The notes under the pieces were generated by a model. The model was not told the origin of the DNA. It ran no database searches and saw only the letters and a list, made by a program, of their open reading frames with translations. This document shows positions 1 through 6,304 of a stretch of DNA of 13,982 nt, piece by piece (position 1 is the stretch's first letter; every line of letters begins with the position of its first letter). Origin of the DNA: Thermoanaerobacterales bacterium (GTDB lineage Bacteria > Actinomycetota > Acidimicrobiia > Acidimicrobiales > JACDCH01); assembly GCA_017577565.1 (NCBI GenBank), contig PKRH01000092.1:1-13982 (forward strand), in the 5' to 3' direction. Both the position numbers and the translations under genes were made by a program.

Positions 1-39
1 AGGGTAGCGTGGTGAGCGTTAGAGGTGTATAAGAGACCG
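1..39 (+). other. Probable Nextera/Tn5 adapter remnant at contig end
   Basis: Bases 21-39 match the 19-base Tn5 mosaic end used in Nextera libraries (AGATGTGTATAAGAGACAG) at 17 of 19 positions, with differences at 24 and 38. The bases just before it, 15-20, continue with AGCGT plus one mismatch, as in the Nextera read-1 adapter. Agreement falls off towards base 1, as expected for low-quality read tails. The adapter sequence is recalled from general knowledge and the alignment was done by eye. The likely meaning is that bases 1-39 are not genomic and that the window begins at an untrimmed contig end. Confidence 0.8.
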
Positions 40-579
40 CCAGCGTGGTGACCGCGGCGCCCCCTCCCCGGGGTCCGCTGGCCAGGGTCCCCGGCCCGGG
101 TCCCGGGACCGGGGGGGCGCCCCCCCCCCGGCGGGCGGCACCGGGGGTCCGCCGCCCGGGCCGCCGCCGGGGGCGGTGGCACCGGGACCGCCGGAGGGGG
201 CGCCGGGCGGCGGGCCCGCGGCCCGCTCGACCGTGATGGTGGTGGTGAGGAACAGCAGGCGGCCGTCCGCGACGCAGAGGCCGGACACGGCGTGGCGCCC
301 GGGCCGGAGCGAGGGCGGCACGGTGACGGTGGCCCGGGCGACGCCGTCCGGGCCGACGACGGGTGCCGCCACCAGCCAGAGGTCGATGCCGATCAGGGCG
401 ACCGTCCGCGGCGTGCAGGTCCGCAGCGTGACCGTGATCGCCTGGCCGGGCGCGGGGGTGGGGTCGTCGACGCTGATCGACCGGACCGGCGGCGGGTAGG
501 CCTGGGCGCCCGCCGGCGCGGCCGCCACGACGGCGGCGGCCAGCGCGGCGGCCGCGACGGCCAGCAGTCGCTTGCGCAT
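19..579 (-). CDS. Secreted Ig-like protein with Pro/Gly-rich tail, 3' end unreliable
   Basis: The 186-residue reading frame starts at ATG 579, preceded by a purine-rich GGGGGGAG ribosome-binding site. Residues 1-26 form a signal peptide: MRKR, an alanine-rich hydrophobic core, then AGAQA with a likely cut after AGA. Residues about 34-118 look like a single beta-sandwich Ig-like domain of the type used in actinobacterial surface proteins, with Cys55 and Cys102 available for one disulfide. After residue 120 the chain is Pro/Gly-rich and low complexity. The apparent stop at 19-21 lies inside the adapter-like sequence, so the true C-terminus is missing. A G7 run (111-117) and a C10 run (120-129) could also hide an indel. 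It may be a cell-surface or anchored protein linked to the polysaccharide genes upstream; no specific function can be given. Confidence 0.6.
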   Translation of the reverse strand: MRKRLLAVAAAALAAAVVAAAPAGAQAYPPPVRSISVDDPTPAPGQAITVTLRTCTPRTVALIGIDLWLVAAPVVGPDGVARATVTVPPSLRPGRHAVSGLCVADGRLLFLTTTITVERAAGPPPGAPSGGPGATAPGGGPGGGPPVPPAGGGAPPRSRDPGRGPWPADPGEGAPRSPRWRSLIHL

Positions 580-635
580 GCGCTCCCCCCTCGGCGCCGT
601 CCCCCGTCGGCGCCCTGCCTCTCACGACCGGCCAG

Positions 636-641
636 GGTCTA
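636..641 (-). promoter_or_regulatory. Possible -10 box for the secreted-protein gene
   Basis: TAGACC on the minus strand matches five of six positions of an actinobacterial -10 (TAGACT-like) and would give a leader of about 50 bases before ATG 579. The expected -35 position falls within the palindrome at 651-677. No good -35 hexamer is seen. Confidence 0.25.
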
Positions 642-650
642 CCACAGCCG

Positions 651-677
651 GAGCTGTTGACGCCGGGTCAACAGCTC
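651..677. repeat. Perfect 11-bp inverted repeat (terminator or operator)
   Basis: GAGCTGTTGAC at 651-661 and its exact reverse complement at 667-677 are separated by the five bases GCCGG. The element sits 32 bases past the stop of the DUF4012 gene and about 70 bases before the start of the secreted-protein gene on the same strand. It could be an intrinsic terminator without a T tract, or an operator over the promoter of the next gene. The arms carry TTGAC...GTCAA, a half-site pair that recurs at 5456-5471. Confidence 0.6.
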
Positions 678-708
678 GCGCACCGCCCGCCCCGGCGGTC
701 GACAGGGC

Positions 709-3021
709 TCAGCCGCGGGGCGCGGTGACGGTGAGCGTCCGGGGCAGGTCGAGCGTCGAGATCCAGGTCGCGACGTTGCCGTCGACCTGCGCCTCCCGGC
801 TGGCAGCGGTGGCGCCGCCCTCGACCGTCACCGCCACCGCCACGTCGTCGGGGTCGACGAAGGGCTGCGCCGGCAGGTCGAGCCGGTACCGGCGGCCGGT
901 GATGGTGCCGACGAGGTCGAGCTCGATCTGCACCGACCCGCCGGGCGGGATGTCGACGAAGGTCGAGTAGACGTTGCGCTGCATCTCGCGCTCGGCCTGC
1001 ACCATCGCCGGCTGGCCGTCGATCCGGGCCGCCTCGAGGTCGAACGGGCTGTACATCGAGACGTACGACCGGTTGAAGCCGTTCGGCAGCCCGACCGAGT
1101 TGCCGATCACGTAGTCGGGCAGCCCCTCGGCCGGCGCCGTGTTCTCCAGCGTCACCCGCAGCGTGGCCCGGACCTCGCCGGTCTCCGGGTTCCAGTGCAC
1201 CTCGTAGGCCTCGCTGCGGCGCAGGAAGACGTCGATCTTGCTGGCGCCGGCGTTGGTCGTCGTGAGGAGGATCGAGTCGGAGTTGTCCGGCGGGGGGATG
1301 TAGCCGGTGACGCCGAAGCCGGTCAGCACGAGGGCGCTGGTCTCGTCGAAGGTCGTGAACTGGATGTGCCCGCCGTCGACCACCGGGTCGAGGTGCTCGC
1401 TCAGCTTCCGGGGGCCGGGCAGGTCGGCGTTGGTCAGGCGCTCGAAGGTCGTGCGGGCCACGTCCTCCAGCAGGTCGACCCGCTGCTCGTTGTCGTCGGC
1501 GAACTGGACGTACTGGTCGAAGAGCAGGTACTGCTCGACGTTCTCGGAGGTGAGGGGCGTGGGCAGCCCCTCGACGTGGACGTCGCCCGTGTAGCGCATG
1601 ATGGCCGCCAGCCCGGTCGGGTCGACGGTCAGCACGCCGTCGACCGGCTGCCCGCCGGACTGCGGGTACAGCTCGGCCGCCACGTGGGCGAGCGTGACGA
1701 AGTCGGGCGTCATCGTGATGTTGCGCCACGTGTCGGCGACGTCGAAGCGCCCGTAGCGGGCCACGAACTCCGGCGACGACGTGATCTGGCGCGGCGCGCC
1801 GCTGTCGAACTGCTCGAGCTCGGAGACCCGCCCGAACACGGGCATCGACAGCTTCCCGTCGTCGAGCACCAGCTCGGCGTAGTTGCCCGGGAAGCCGACG
1901 CGGCCCCGGGCCTCGACCGGGGTGGTGAACAGGACGAGGTAGCGCTTGGGGCCGTCCGCGCCGAGCAGGTCGGGGGCGATGTTGACGGCGTGCACCGCGT
2001 ACTGGGCGTCGGGCACGGCCTCGTCGACCTGCCGCTCGAGCTCGTCGATGCGGGACGAGACGGCGTCGACCAGCCACGGCGACCGGGCCTCGTCGATCTC
2101 GTCCCGCAGGTTGACGACCGCGTCGCGCACCTCGGTCAGCGGGCCCTGCATGTCCCGGACGGCCTGCGGGTCGAGCCGGCCGTCGACGAACCGCAGGGCG
2201 TCGACGTCGGCCGTCGTGGCGGCCAGCGACGACACCCCCGCCACGTCGCTGGCCCGGGCGGCGAGCGAGCTGACGGCGTCGATGTTGGGCCCGACGATCG
2301 GCAGCGTCTTCGCCGGCGAGACGAACCAGCTCGACAGCGTGTCGTCGGCCATGGCCAGCGCCCGGGCGGCCTCGTCGAGCTTGGCCGCCGCCTGCTCGTC
2401 GTCGGCGTCGCGGGCCGCCTCGAGCCCGTCGTCGACCGCCCGCATCCCGTCGGTGAGGTCGTCGAGGACCGTCATCACGCCGATGGCCGCACCGACCAGC
2501 ATGAGCCCGACGATCCCGCCGAGGACGAGCGCCACCCGCCGCACCCGGGCCTTGACCCGCCGCCCGGCGTGCGCGTGGCCCGACACGACGACCGGCAGCA
2601 CCGCGGCCGCGGTGAGCAGGGCGGTGAGGCCGTGGAAGCCGATCGGCTCGGCCCGCAGCAGCCCGATGACGCCGAGCCCGGCGACGAGCGCGCCCCGGGC
2701 ACGGCTGCGGGTGTCGCGCAGGACCGAGACGAACGAGACGACCGTCGCCACCGCGGCGCACGCCAGGGCCAGGTCGTCGCCGGCGACGACCGCGGCGCCG
2801 GCCGGCAGGAACCACGTCCACCGGCGGGCGGTGGCGCCGAAGAACGCCACCACCCCGACGAGCGCTGCGCTCCAGAAGGCGTCGGCCCGGGCGTAGCCGG
2901 TGGGCTCGGCCGTCGTGGCGACGGCGCCGGCCAGGGCGACGGCCACGGTGACGACGCCGAACGCGACGGTGCGGGCCCGGCGCGTCGCGAGGAGGGGGCG
3001 ACTGCGGACAGCGAGGGACAT
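709..3021 (-). CDS. DUF4012 membrane protein of a polysaccharide locus
   Basis: About 770 residues from ATG 3021. A TTG at 3033 would add four residues but lies inside a likely -10 box and was rejected. Residues 17-180 hold about five or six hydrophobic segments with an Arg-rich loop at 154-162. Residues 185-340 are acidic, Ala-rich and helical, probably coiled coil. The rest is the extracellular DUF4012 domain. Recognisable family blocks are ARGRVGFPGNYAEL (371-384) and the stretch at 434-475 containing TPDF, LYP, VDGVLTVDP and GLAAIM. DUF4012 proteins are usually found beside initiating sugar transferases in Actinomycetota, as here, where the transferase ends 63 bases upstream on the same strand. 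The biochemical role of the family is not established; a part in export or assembly of a surface glycan is inference. Confidence 0.9.
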   Translation of the reverse strand: MSLAVRSRPLLATRRARTVAFGVVTVAVALAGAVATTAEPTGYARADAFWSAALVGVVAFFGATARRWTWFLPAGAAVVAGDDLALACAAVATVVSFVSVLRDTRSRARGALVAGLGVIGLLRAEPIGFHGLTALLTAAAVLPVVVSGHAHAGRRVKARVRRVALVLGGIVGLMLVGAAIGVMTVLDDLTDGMRAVDDGLEAARDADDEQAAAKLDEAARALAMADDTLSSWFVSPAKTLPIVGPNIDAVSSLAARASDVAGVSSLAATTADVDALRFVDGRLDPQAVRDMQGPLTEVRDAVVNLRDEIDEARSPWLVDAVSSRIDELERQVDEAVPDAQYAVHAVNIAPDLLGADGPKRYLVLFTTPVEARGRVGFPGNYAELVLDDGKLSMPVFGRVSELEQFDSGAPRQITSSPEFVARYGRFDVADTWRNITMTPDFVTLAHVAAELYPQSGGQPVDGVLTVDPTGLAAIMRYTGDVHVEGLPTPLTSENVEQYLLFDQYVQFADDNEQRVDLLEDVARTTFERLTNADLPGPRKLSEHLDPVVDGGHIQFTTFDETSALVLTGFGVTGYIPPPDNSDSILLTTTNAGASKIDVFLRRSEAYEVHWNPETGEVRATLRVTLENTAPAEGLPDYVIGNSVGLPNGFNRSYVSMYSPFDLEAARIDGQPAMVQAEREMQRNVYSTFVDIPPGGSVQIELDLVGTITGRRYRLDLPAQPFVDPDDVAVAVTVEGGATAASREAQVDGNVATWISTLDLPRTLTVTAPRG

Positions 3022-3031
3022 GGAGGGCGTC

Positions 3032-3037
3032 AATCTA
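3032..3037 (-). promoter_or_regulatory. Putative -10 box of the DUF4012 gene
   Basis: TAGATT on the minus strand fits the TAnnnT consensus and ends ten bases before ATG 3021, with no Shine-Dalgarno sequence between them. This suggests a transcript with almost no leader. It allows separate expression from the sugar transferase gene, although read-through is also possible. Confidence 0.35.
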
Positions 3038-3084
3038 GGCCAGGGGGTGGGGGCGGCCGGAACCGCGGCGCGGCGCGGGGGCCG

Positions 3085-4593
3085 TCAATAGGCGCCGGCA
3101 CCGCGGACGACGGCCGAGAACGTGCGGGCGATGATCGTGAGGTCCATGGTCGGCGACCAGTGGTCGACGTAGTACAGGTCGAGCCGGACGGTCTCGTCCC
3201 ACGGCAGGTCCGACCGGCCGCTCACCTGCCACAGGCCGGTGATGCCGGGCTTGACCAGCAGGCGGCGGGTGACGTGGCGGTCGTACTGCTCGACCTCGCT
3301 GGGCAGCGGCGGCCGGGGCCCCACGAGCGACATCTCGCCCCGCAGCACGTTGAGGATCTGGGGCAGCTCGTCGATGGACCAGCGCCGCAGGACGCGACCG
3401 GTGCGGGTGACACGGGGGTCGGTGCGCAGCTTGAACAGCAGGCCGTCGGCCTCGTTGCGGTGCTCGAGCTCGGCCCGCAGCCGGTCGGCGCCGACCACCA
3501 TCGTGCGGAACTTGACGATCTCGAACCGCCGCCCGTCGCGCCCGACGCGGGCCTGCCGGTAGAAGACCGGGCCGGGGCTGTCGAGCTTGACCGCCAGCGC
3601 GACGACCGCGAACACCGGCGCGAGCACGACGAGGGCGAGGGCCGCGACCGCCCGGTCGAACACCTCCTTGGCCACCCGCTGGGGGCCGCTGAAGGTGGGC
3701 TCCTCGACGTGCAGCAGCGAGACGCCGGCGACCTCGCGGGTGACCGTCCGGGGGCCGGCGACATCCGCGATGGCGGGGGCGACGAGGACCTCGACGTCGC
3801 GGTCGCCGAGGCTGGCGACGACCTCGCGCAGCTCGCCGGGCTCGGACTCGGTGGTGACCGCCACCGCGTCGGCCCGGCTCCGGTCGACGGCGGCCGGCAG
3901 GTCGGCCACCGTGCCCACGACCGGCACGGAGCGGGAGCCGATCGCCAGCGTCGGGTGGTCGCCGGGCGGCACGTCGCCGTCGAGGCACAGGCCGGCCACG
4001 TGGAAGCCCGTCCACTCGGACCGCACGAGGTGCTGGCCGACCTCGACGACCGACGACGGCGTGCCCACCAGCAGCAGCCGGCGCACGTAGCGCCCCCGCC
4101 GCCGCTGGCGCCGGAGCCACAGCCGCAGCGCGCCGCGGGTGAGGAGCGTGAGCACGACCGCGACGGGGATGAGCACACCGACGTAGCCCCGGGCGATCAC
4201 GAGCTGCCCGAGGAAGTGCGAGATGGCCACGACCGCGAGGAAGTGGACCCCGCCGTTGAGGACCCGCCGGTACTCGTCGGAGCCGACCCCCAGGATCCGC
4301 CGGTCGTAGCAGCCGGCGACCGCGAGGACGCCGAGCCAGACCGGCACCGCCAGCAGCCCGACGAGGACGTAGGGGACGTTGGGGCCGGGGAGCAGCGCCG
4401 CCGACACGCCGAAGCGCAGCAGGTGGGCGATGACGAGGGACACGCCGATGGCGACGCAGTCGGCGGCGACGTAGGTGGCCACCGGGGGCACGTGGGCGCT
4501 GCGGGCCGCGGCGGTGCGCGCGGCCCCACCGTCGGTGGTCGTGGCCGGCGCGGGGTGCGCCGACCTGGTCCCCGCTACCCCCATCCCAGACAC
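3085..4593 (-). CDS. Polyprenyl-phosphate sugar-1-phosphate transferase (WcaJ/WbaP-like)
   Basis: This is an exopolysaccharide-initiating bacterial sugar transferase of 502 residues, a usual length for the full-length family. It would move a sugar-1-phosphate from a nucleotide sugar to undecaprenyl (or decaprenyl) phosphate in the inner leaflet of the membrane. Residues 38-160 contain about four membrane segments. Residues 172-300 form a Rossmann-like CoA-binding_3 domain starting RRLLLVGTPSSV. A further hydrophobic segment at about 315-337 leads into the catalytic domain, with KFRTM (361-365), DELPQ (408-412), LVGPRP (423-428) and PGITGLWQ (449-456). It ends in GAGAY, as many actinobacterial members do. 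The start is GTG 4593; ATG 4584 is an alternative. The sugar substrate cannot be told from sequence alone. It is first in a same-strand run with the DUF4012 gene. Confidence 0.95.
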   Translation of the reverse strand: MSGMGVAGTRSAHPAPATTTDGGAARTAAARSAHVPPVATYVAADCVAIGVSLVIAHLLRFGVSAALLPGPNVPYVLVGLLAVPVWLGVLAVAGCYDRRILGVGSDEYRRVLNGGVHFLAVVAISHFLGQLVIARGYVGVLIPVAVVLTLLTRGALRLWLRRQRRRGRYVRRLLLVGTPSSVVEVGQHLVRSEWTGFHVAGLCLDGDVPPGDHPTLAIGSRSVPVVGTVADLPAAVDRSRADAVAVTTESEPGELREVVASLGDRDVEVLVAPAIADVAGPRTVTREVAGVSLLHVEEPTFSGPQRVAKEVFDRAVAALALVVLAPVFAVVALAVKLDSPGPVFYRQARVGRDGRRFEIVKFRTMVVGADRLRAELEHRNEADGLLFKLRTDPRVTRTGRVLRRWSIDELPQILNVLRGEMSLVGPRPPLPSEVEQYDRHVTRRLLVKPGITGLWQVSGRSDLPWDETVRLDLYYVDHWSPTMDLTIIARTFSAVVRGAGAY

Positions 4594-4601
4594 TCGCCGG
4601 C

Positions 4602-4607
4602 AGCTTA
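4602..4607 (-). promoter_or_regulatory. Putative -10 box of the sugar transferase gene
   Basis: TAAGCT on the minus strand (TAnnnT) lies eight bases before the GTG start at 4593 and there is no clear ribosome-binding site. A near-leaderless transcript is inferred. Confidence 0.35.
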
Positions 4608-4625
4608 GACCGCGGGTGGCGGCGA

Positions 4626-4649
4626 GCCCGGGCCGCGCACGGCCCGGGC
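4626..4649 (-). terminator. GC-rich hairpin terminator after the SDR gene
   Basis: GCCCGGGCCG (4626-4635) pairs perfectly with CGGCCCGGGC (4640-4649) across the loop CGCA. It begins 11 bases after the stop codon of the dehydrogenase gene and lies before the sugar transferase promoter. There is no T tract, which is common for actinobacterial terminators. Confidence 0.6.
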
Positions 4650-4660
4650 CGCCGGAGCGG

Positions 4661-5443
4661 TCACTTCGGCTGCATGCGCACGCCGCCGTCGAGCCGGATG
4701 ACCTCCGCGTTCATGTAGCTGTTGCTCAGCAGCTCGACGGCCAGCGAGGCGAACTCCTCGGGGACGCCCAGCCGCTTGGGGAACAGCACGTCCTTCTTCA
4801 GCTTCTCCTTGAAGGCCTCGGCGGCCTCGCCCTCGCCGTAGATCGGGGTGTCGATCAGGCCCGGGGCGATGCAGTTCACCCGCACGCCGACGGCGGCCAG
4901 GTCGCGGGCGACCGGGAGGGTCATGCCGACGACGCCGCCCTTGGAGGCGGAGTACGAGGCCTGGCCGATCTGGCCGTCGAAGGCGGCGACCGAGGCGACG
5001 GTGACGATGGCGCCGCGCTCGCCGTCGGCCAGCGGCTCGGTCTGCGACATGGCGGTGGCGGCGAGCCGGATGCAGTTGAAGGTGCCGACGAGGTTGACCT
5101 CGATGACCTTCTGGAAGATGCCGAGGTCGTGGGCCGAGCTGTACTGGCCGTCCTTGCCGATCGTGCGGGTGGCCCAACCGAACCCGGCCGCCGTCACCAG
5201 CGCGCGCAGGGGCCCCATCTCCTTGGCGGCCTCGACGGCGGCGATCACCTGGTCGGTGTCGGTGACGTCGGTGGGACAGAAGATGCCGCCGACCTCCTGC
5301 GCGAGGGCCTCGCCCTTCTCCTTCTGGCGCTCGAGGTCGGCGATGACGACCTTGGCGCCCCGGCCGGCGAGCGCCTTCACGGTGGCGGCGCCCAGCCCGG
5401 ACGCACCGCCGGTGACGATGGCAGAGATCCCGTTGAGGTCCAT
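4661..5443 (-). CDS. Short-chain dehydrogenase, HSD10-like (3-hydroxyacyl-CoA dehydrogenase type)
   Basis: A 260-residue classical SDR that should use NAD(H). The cofactor motif TGGASGLG is at 11-18, Asp36 ends beta-2 in a position that favours NAD over NADP, and the catalytic set is Asn117, Ser151, Tyr164 and Lys168 (YSASK). The C-terminus, with NAEVIRLDGGVRMQPK, and the AAFDGQIGQASYSASKGG block closely resemble the HSD17B10 / 3-hydroxy-2-methylbutyryl-CoA dehydrogenase group. A role in fatty-acid or branched-chain acyl-CoA oxidation is therefore likely, but other alcohol substrates are possible. The usual NNAG/NCAG motif is TAAG here (84-87). It starts at ATG 5443, six bases after a TACAGT box. 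The XRE-cupin gene ends 54 bases upstream on the same strand. No other acyl-CoA genes are in the window. Confidence 0.9.
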   Translation of the reverse strand: MDLNGISAIVTGGASGLGAATVKALAGRGAKVVIADLERQKEKGEALAQEVGGIFCPTDVTDTDQVIAAVEAAKEMGPLRALVTAAGFGWATRTIGKDGQYSSAHDLGIFQKVIEVNLVGTFNCIRLAATAMSQTEPLADGERGAIVTVASVAAFDGQIGQASYSASKGGVVGMTLPVARDLAAVGVRVNCIAPGLIDTPIYGEGEAAEAFKEKLKKDVLFPKRLGVPEEFASLAVELLSNSYMNAEVIRLDGGVRMQPK

Positions 5444-5449
5444 GGCCGA

Positions 5450-5455
5450 ACTGTA
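5450..5455 (-). promoter_or_regulatory. Leaderless -10 box (TACAGT) of the SDR gene
   Basis: TACAGT on the minus strand is followed by exactly six bases and then ATG 5443, with no Shine-Dalgarno sequence. This is the arrangement expected for a leaderless actinobacterial mRNA beginning at or next to the start codon. The same hexamer and spacing occur before the XRE-cupin gene. Confidence 0.55.
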
Positions 5456-5471
5456 TTGACTCGACGGTCAA
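5456..5471. promoter_or_regulatory. TTGAC-N6-GTCAA inverted repeat, candidate operator
   Basis: TTGAC (5456-5460) and GTCAA (5467-5471) flank six bases and abut the TACAGT box of the SDR gene. A protein bound here would cover the core promoter, so it is a good candidate repressor site, perhaps for a TetR-like regulator encoded elsewhere. The same half-sites, five bases apart, form the core of the palindrome at 651-677. Confidence 0.4.
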
Positions 5472-5497
5472 GGTGGCGAACCGGGCGCGCCCCGCGG

Positions 5498-6136
5498 TCA
5501 GGGCGGCGTCCCCGGGGGCACCTCGACCGGCGGGGCGGTGCCCGTGCCGGCCACCCACTCCTCGAGGTCGGCCTCGGGCTGGACCACCACCATGACCAGC
5601 CGGACCGGCTCGCGGCCGACGTTGGCGTAGGTGTGGGGCCGGTCGGCGTGGAACAGGACGGCGCCGCCCCCCGGCACGACGTGGGCCGCGCCGTCGACCT
5701 CGAGCGTGAGGTCGCCGGCGACGACGTGCACCAGCTCGCGGGTACCGCCGGCGTGGGCCTCGGCGGCGTGCGCGTCGCCGGGGGCCAGGGTCCAGTGCCA
5801 CAGCTCCAGGTGGTCGCGCTCGTCCGAGCCGACGAGCAGGTCGCCGAAGCTGCCGGCCTCGCTCTGCCAGAGCCGCACGACCTCCGCGGGCTGCACCACC
5901 CGCACGACCGGCGCCTCGTGCAGCTCGACCAGGGCGGCGAGCGACACGCCGAGGGTCTCGGCGACCTTGCACAGCGTGCCGAGGCTGGGGTTGGTGCGGG
6001 CCTGCTCGAGGTGGACGAGCATGCCCTTGCTCACGCCGCTGCGGGCGGCGAGCTGGTCGAGGCTCCACCCCCGCGCGGTGCGGAGGCGCCGGATGTTGCG
6101 AGCGACCGCCGTGGCGACGGCTTCCGCGGAGGGCAC
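5498..6136 (-). CDS. XRE-family regulator with C-terminal cupin sensor domain
   Basis: A DNA-binding transcription factor of 212 residues from GTG 6136. Residues 10-70 form an XRE helix-turn-helix of the common pattern RRLRTARGWSLDQLAARSGVSKG...LEQARTNPSLGTLCKVAETLGVSLAALV. Residues about 108-188 form a small cupin barrel that would sense a ligand. Cupin motif 1 runs from Gly120 to Gly141 with His123, His128 and Glu134; motif 2 contains His163, His168 and Asn172 (PHTYAN). The family often controls neighbouring transport or amine/amino-acid metabolism genes; here the divergent EamA transporter is the obvious candidate target. A GTG at 6181 in the same frame would add 15 residues unlike the family and would place the TACAGT box inside the gene, so the shorter start is preferred. 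The ligand is unknown. Confidence 0.88.
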   Translation of the reverse strand: MPSAEAVATAVARNIRRLRTARGWSLDQLAARSGVSKGMLVHLEQARTNPSLGTLCKVAETLGVSLAALVELHEAPVVRVVQPAEVVRLWQSEAGSFGDLLVGSDERDHLELWHWTLAPGDAHAAEAHAGGTRELVHVVAGDLTLEVDGAAHVVPGGGAVLFHADRPHTYANVGREPVRLVMVVVQPEADLEEWVAGTGTAPPVEVPPGTPP

Positions 6137-6142
6137 CGGCTC

Positions 6143-6148
6143 ACTGTA
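6143..6148 (-). promoter_or_regulatory. Leaderless -10 box (TACAGT) of the XRE-cupin gene
   Basis: TACAGT on the minus strand followed by GAGCCG and then GTG 6136. The six-base spacing and lack of a ribosome-binding site indicate a leaderless transcript. This decides the start codon of the regulator. Confidence 0.55.
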
Positions 6149-6150
6149 GC

Positions 6151-6181
6151 AACCAGTTGGTTCTCTCCAGTGACCGGTCAC
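6151..6181. promoter_or_regulatory. Two palindromes in the XRE-cupin / EamA divergent region
   Basis: AACCAGTTGGTT (6151-6162; arms AACCA/TGGTT) and the perfect 12-base palindrome GTGACCGGTCAC (6170-6181) lie between the divergent -10 candidates. A related half-site, CGGTCAC, recurs at 6197-6203. They are candidate operators for autoregulation by the XRE-cupin protein and for control of the transporter. Confidence 0.4.
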
Positions 6182-6187
6182 TATGCT
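6182..6187 (+). promoter_or_regulatory. Possible -10 box for the EamA transporter gene
   Basis: TATGCT fits TAnnnT and directly follows the GTGACCGGTCAC palindrome. It would give a leader of about 110 bases before ATG 6305. No convincing -35 is visible and nothing else recognisable lies in the GC-rich leader. Confidence 0.3.
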
Positions 6188-6304
6188 GCACCGGGTCGGT
6201 CACTTCACCGATCCACCGGAGCCGGGCGGGCCCGGCGATGCCGACCACGACCACCCGCGCGGGCGCCCACCCCGCCCGCGCCCGACCACCGCACAAGGGG
6301 AACC

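Noticed and set aside
1..39. A real Tn5/IS50 transposon end
   Set aside because: No transposase, second end or target duplication is visible. The flanking bases match the sequencing adapter rather than IS50, and the position is the very edge of the sequence.
3031..3033. TTG as the start of the DUF4012 gene
   Set aside because: It overlaps the TAGATT -10 candidate and has no ribosome-binding site; ATG 3021 is four codons downstream.
1195..4608. Very long plus-strand open frame opposite the DUF4012 and sugar transferase genes
   Set aside because: It is antisense to two proteins with clear family motifs, and its translation is repetitive in Asp, Val, Gly and Arg with no domain. Such frames arise from high GC content.
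5483..5492. GGGCGCGCCC palindrome as a terminator of the XRE-cupin gene
   Set aside because: Only five paired bases with no loop; such short palindromes are expected by chance at this GC content.
6137..6181. N-terminal extension of the XRE-cupin protein from GTG 6181
   Set aside because: The extra 15 residues do not resemble the family, and the region contains promoter and palindrome sequences.
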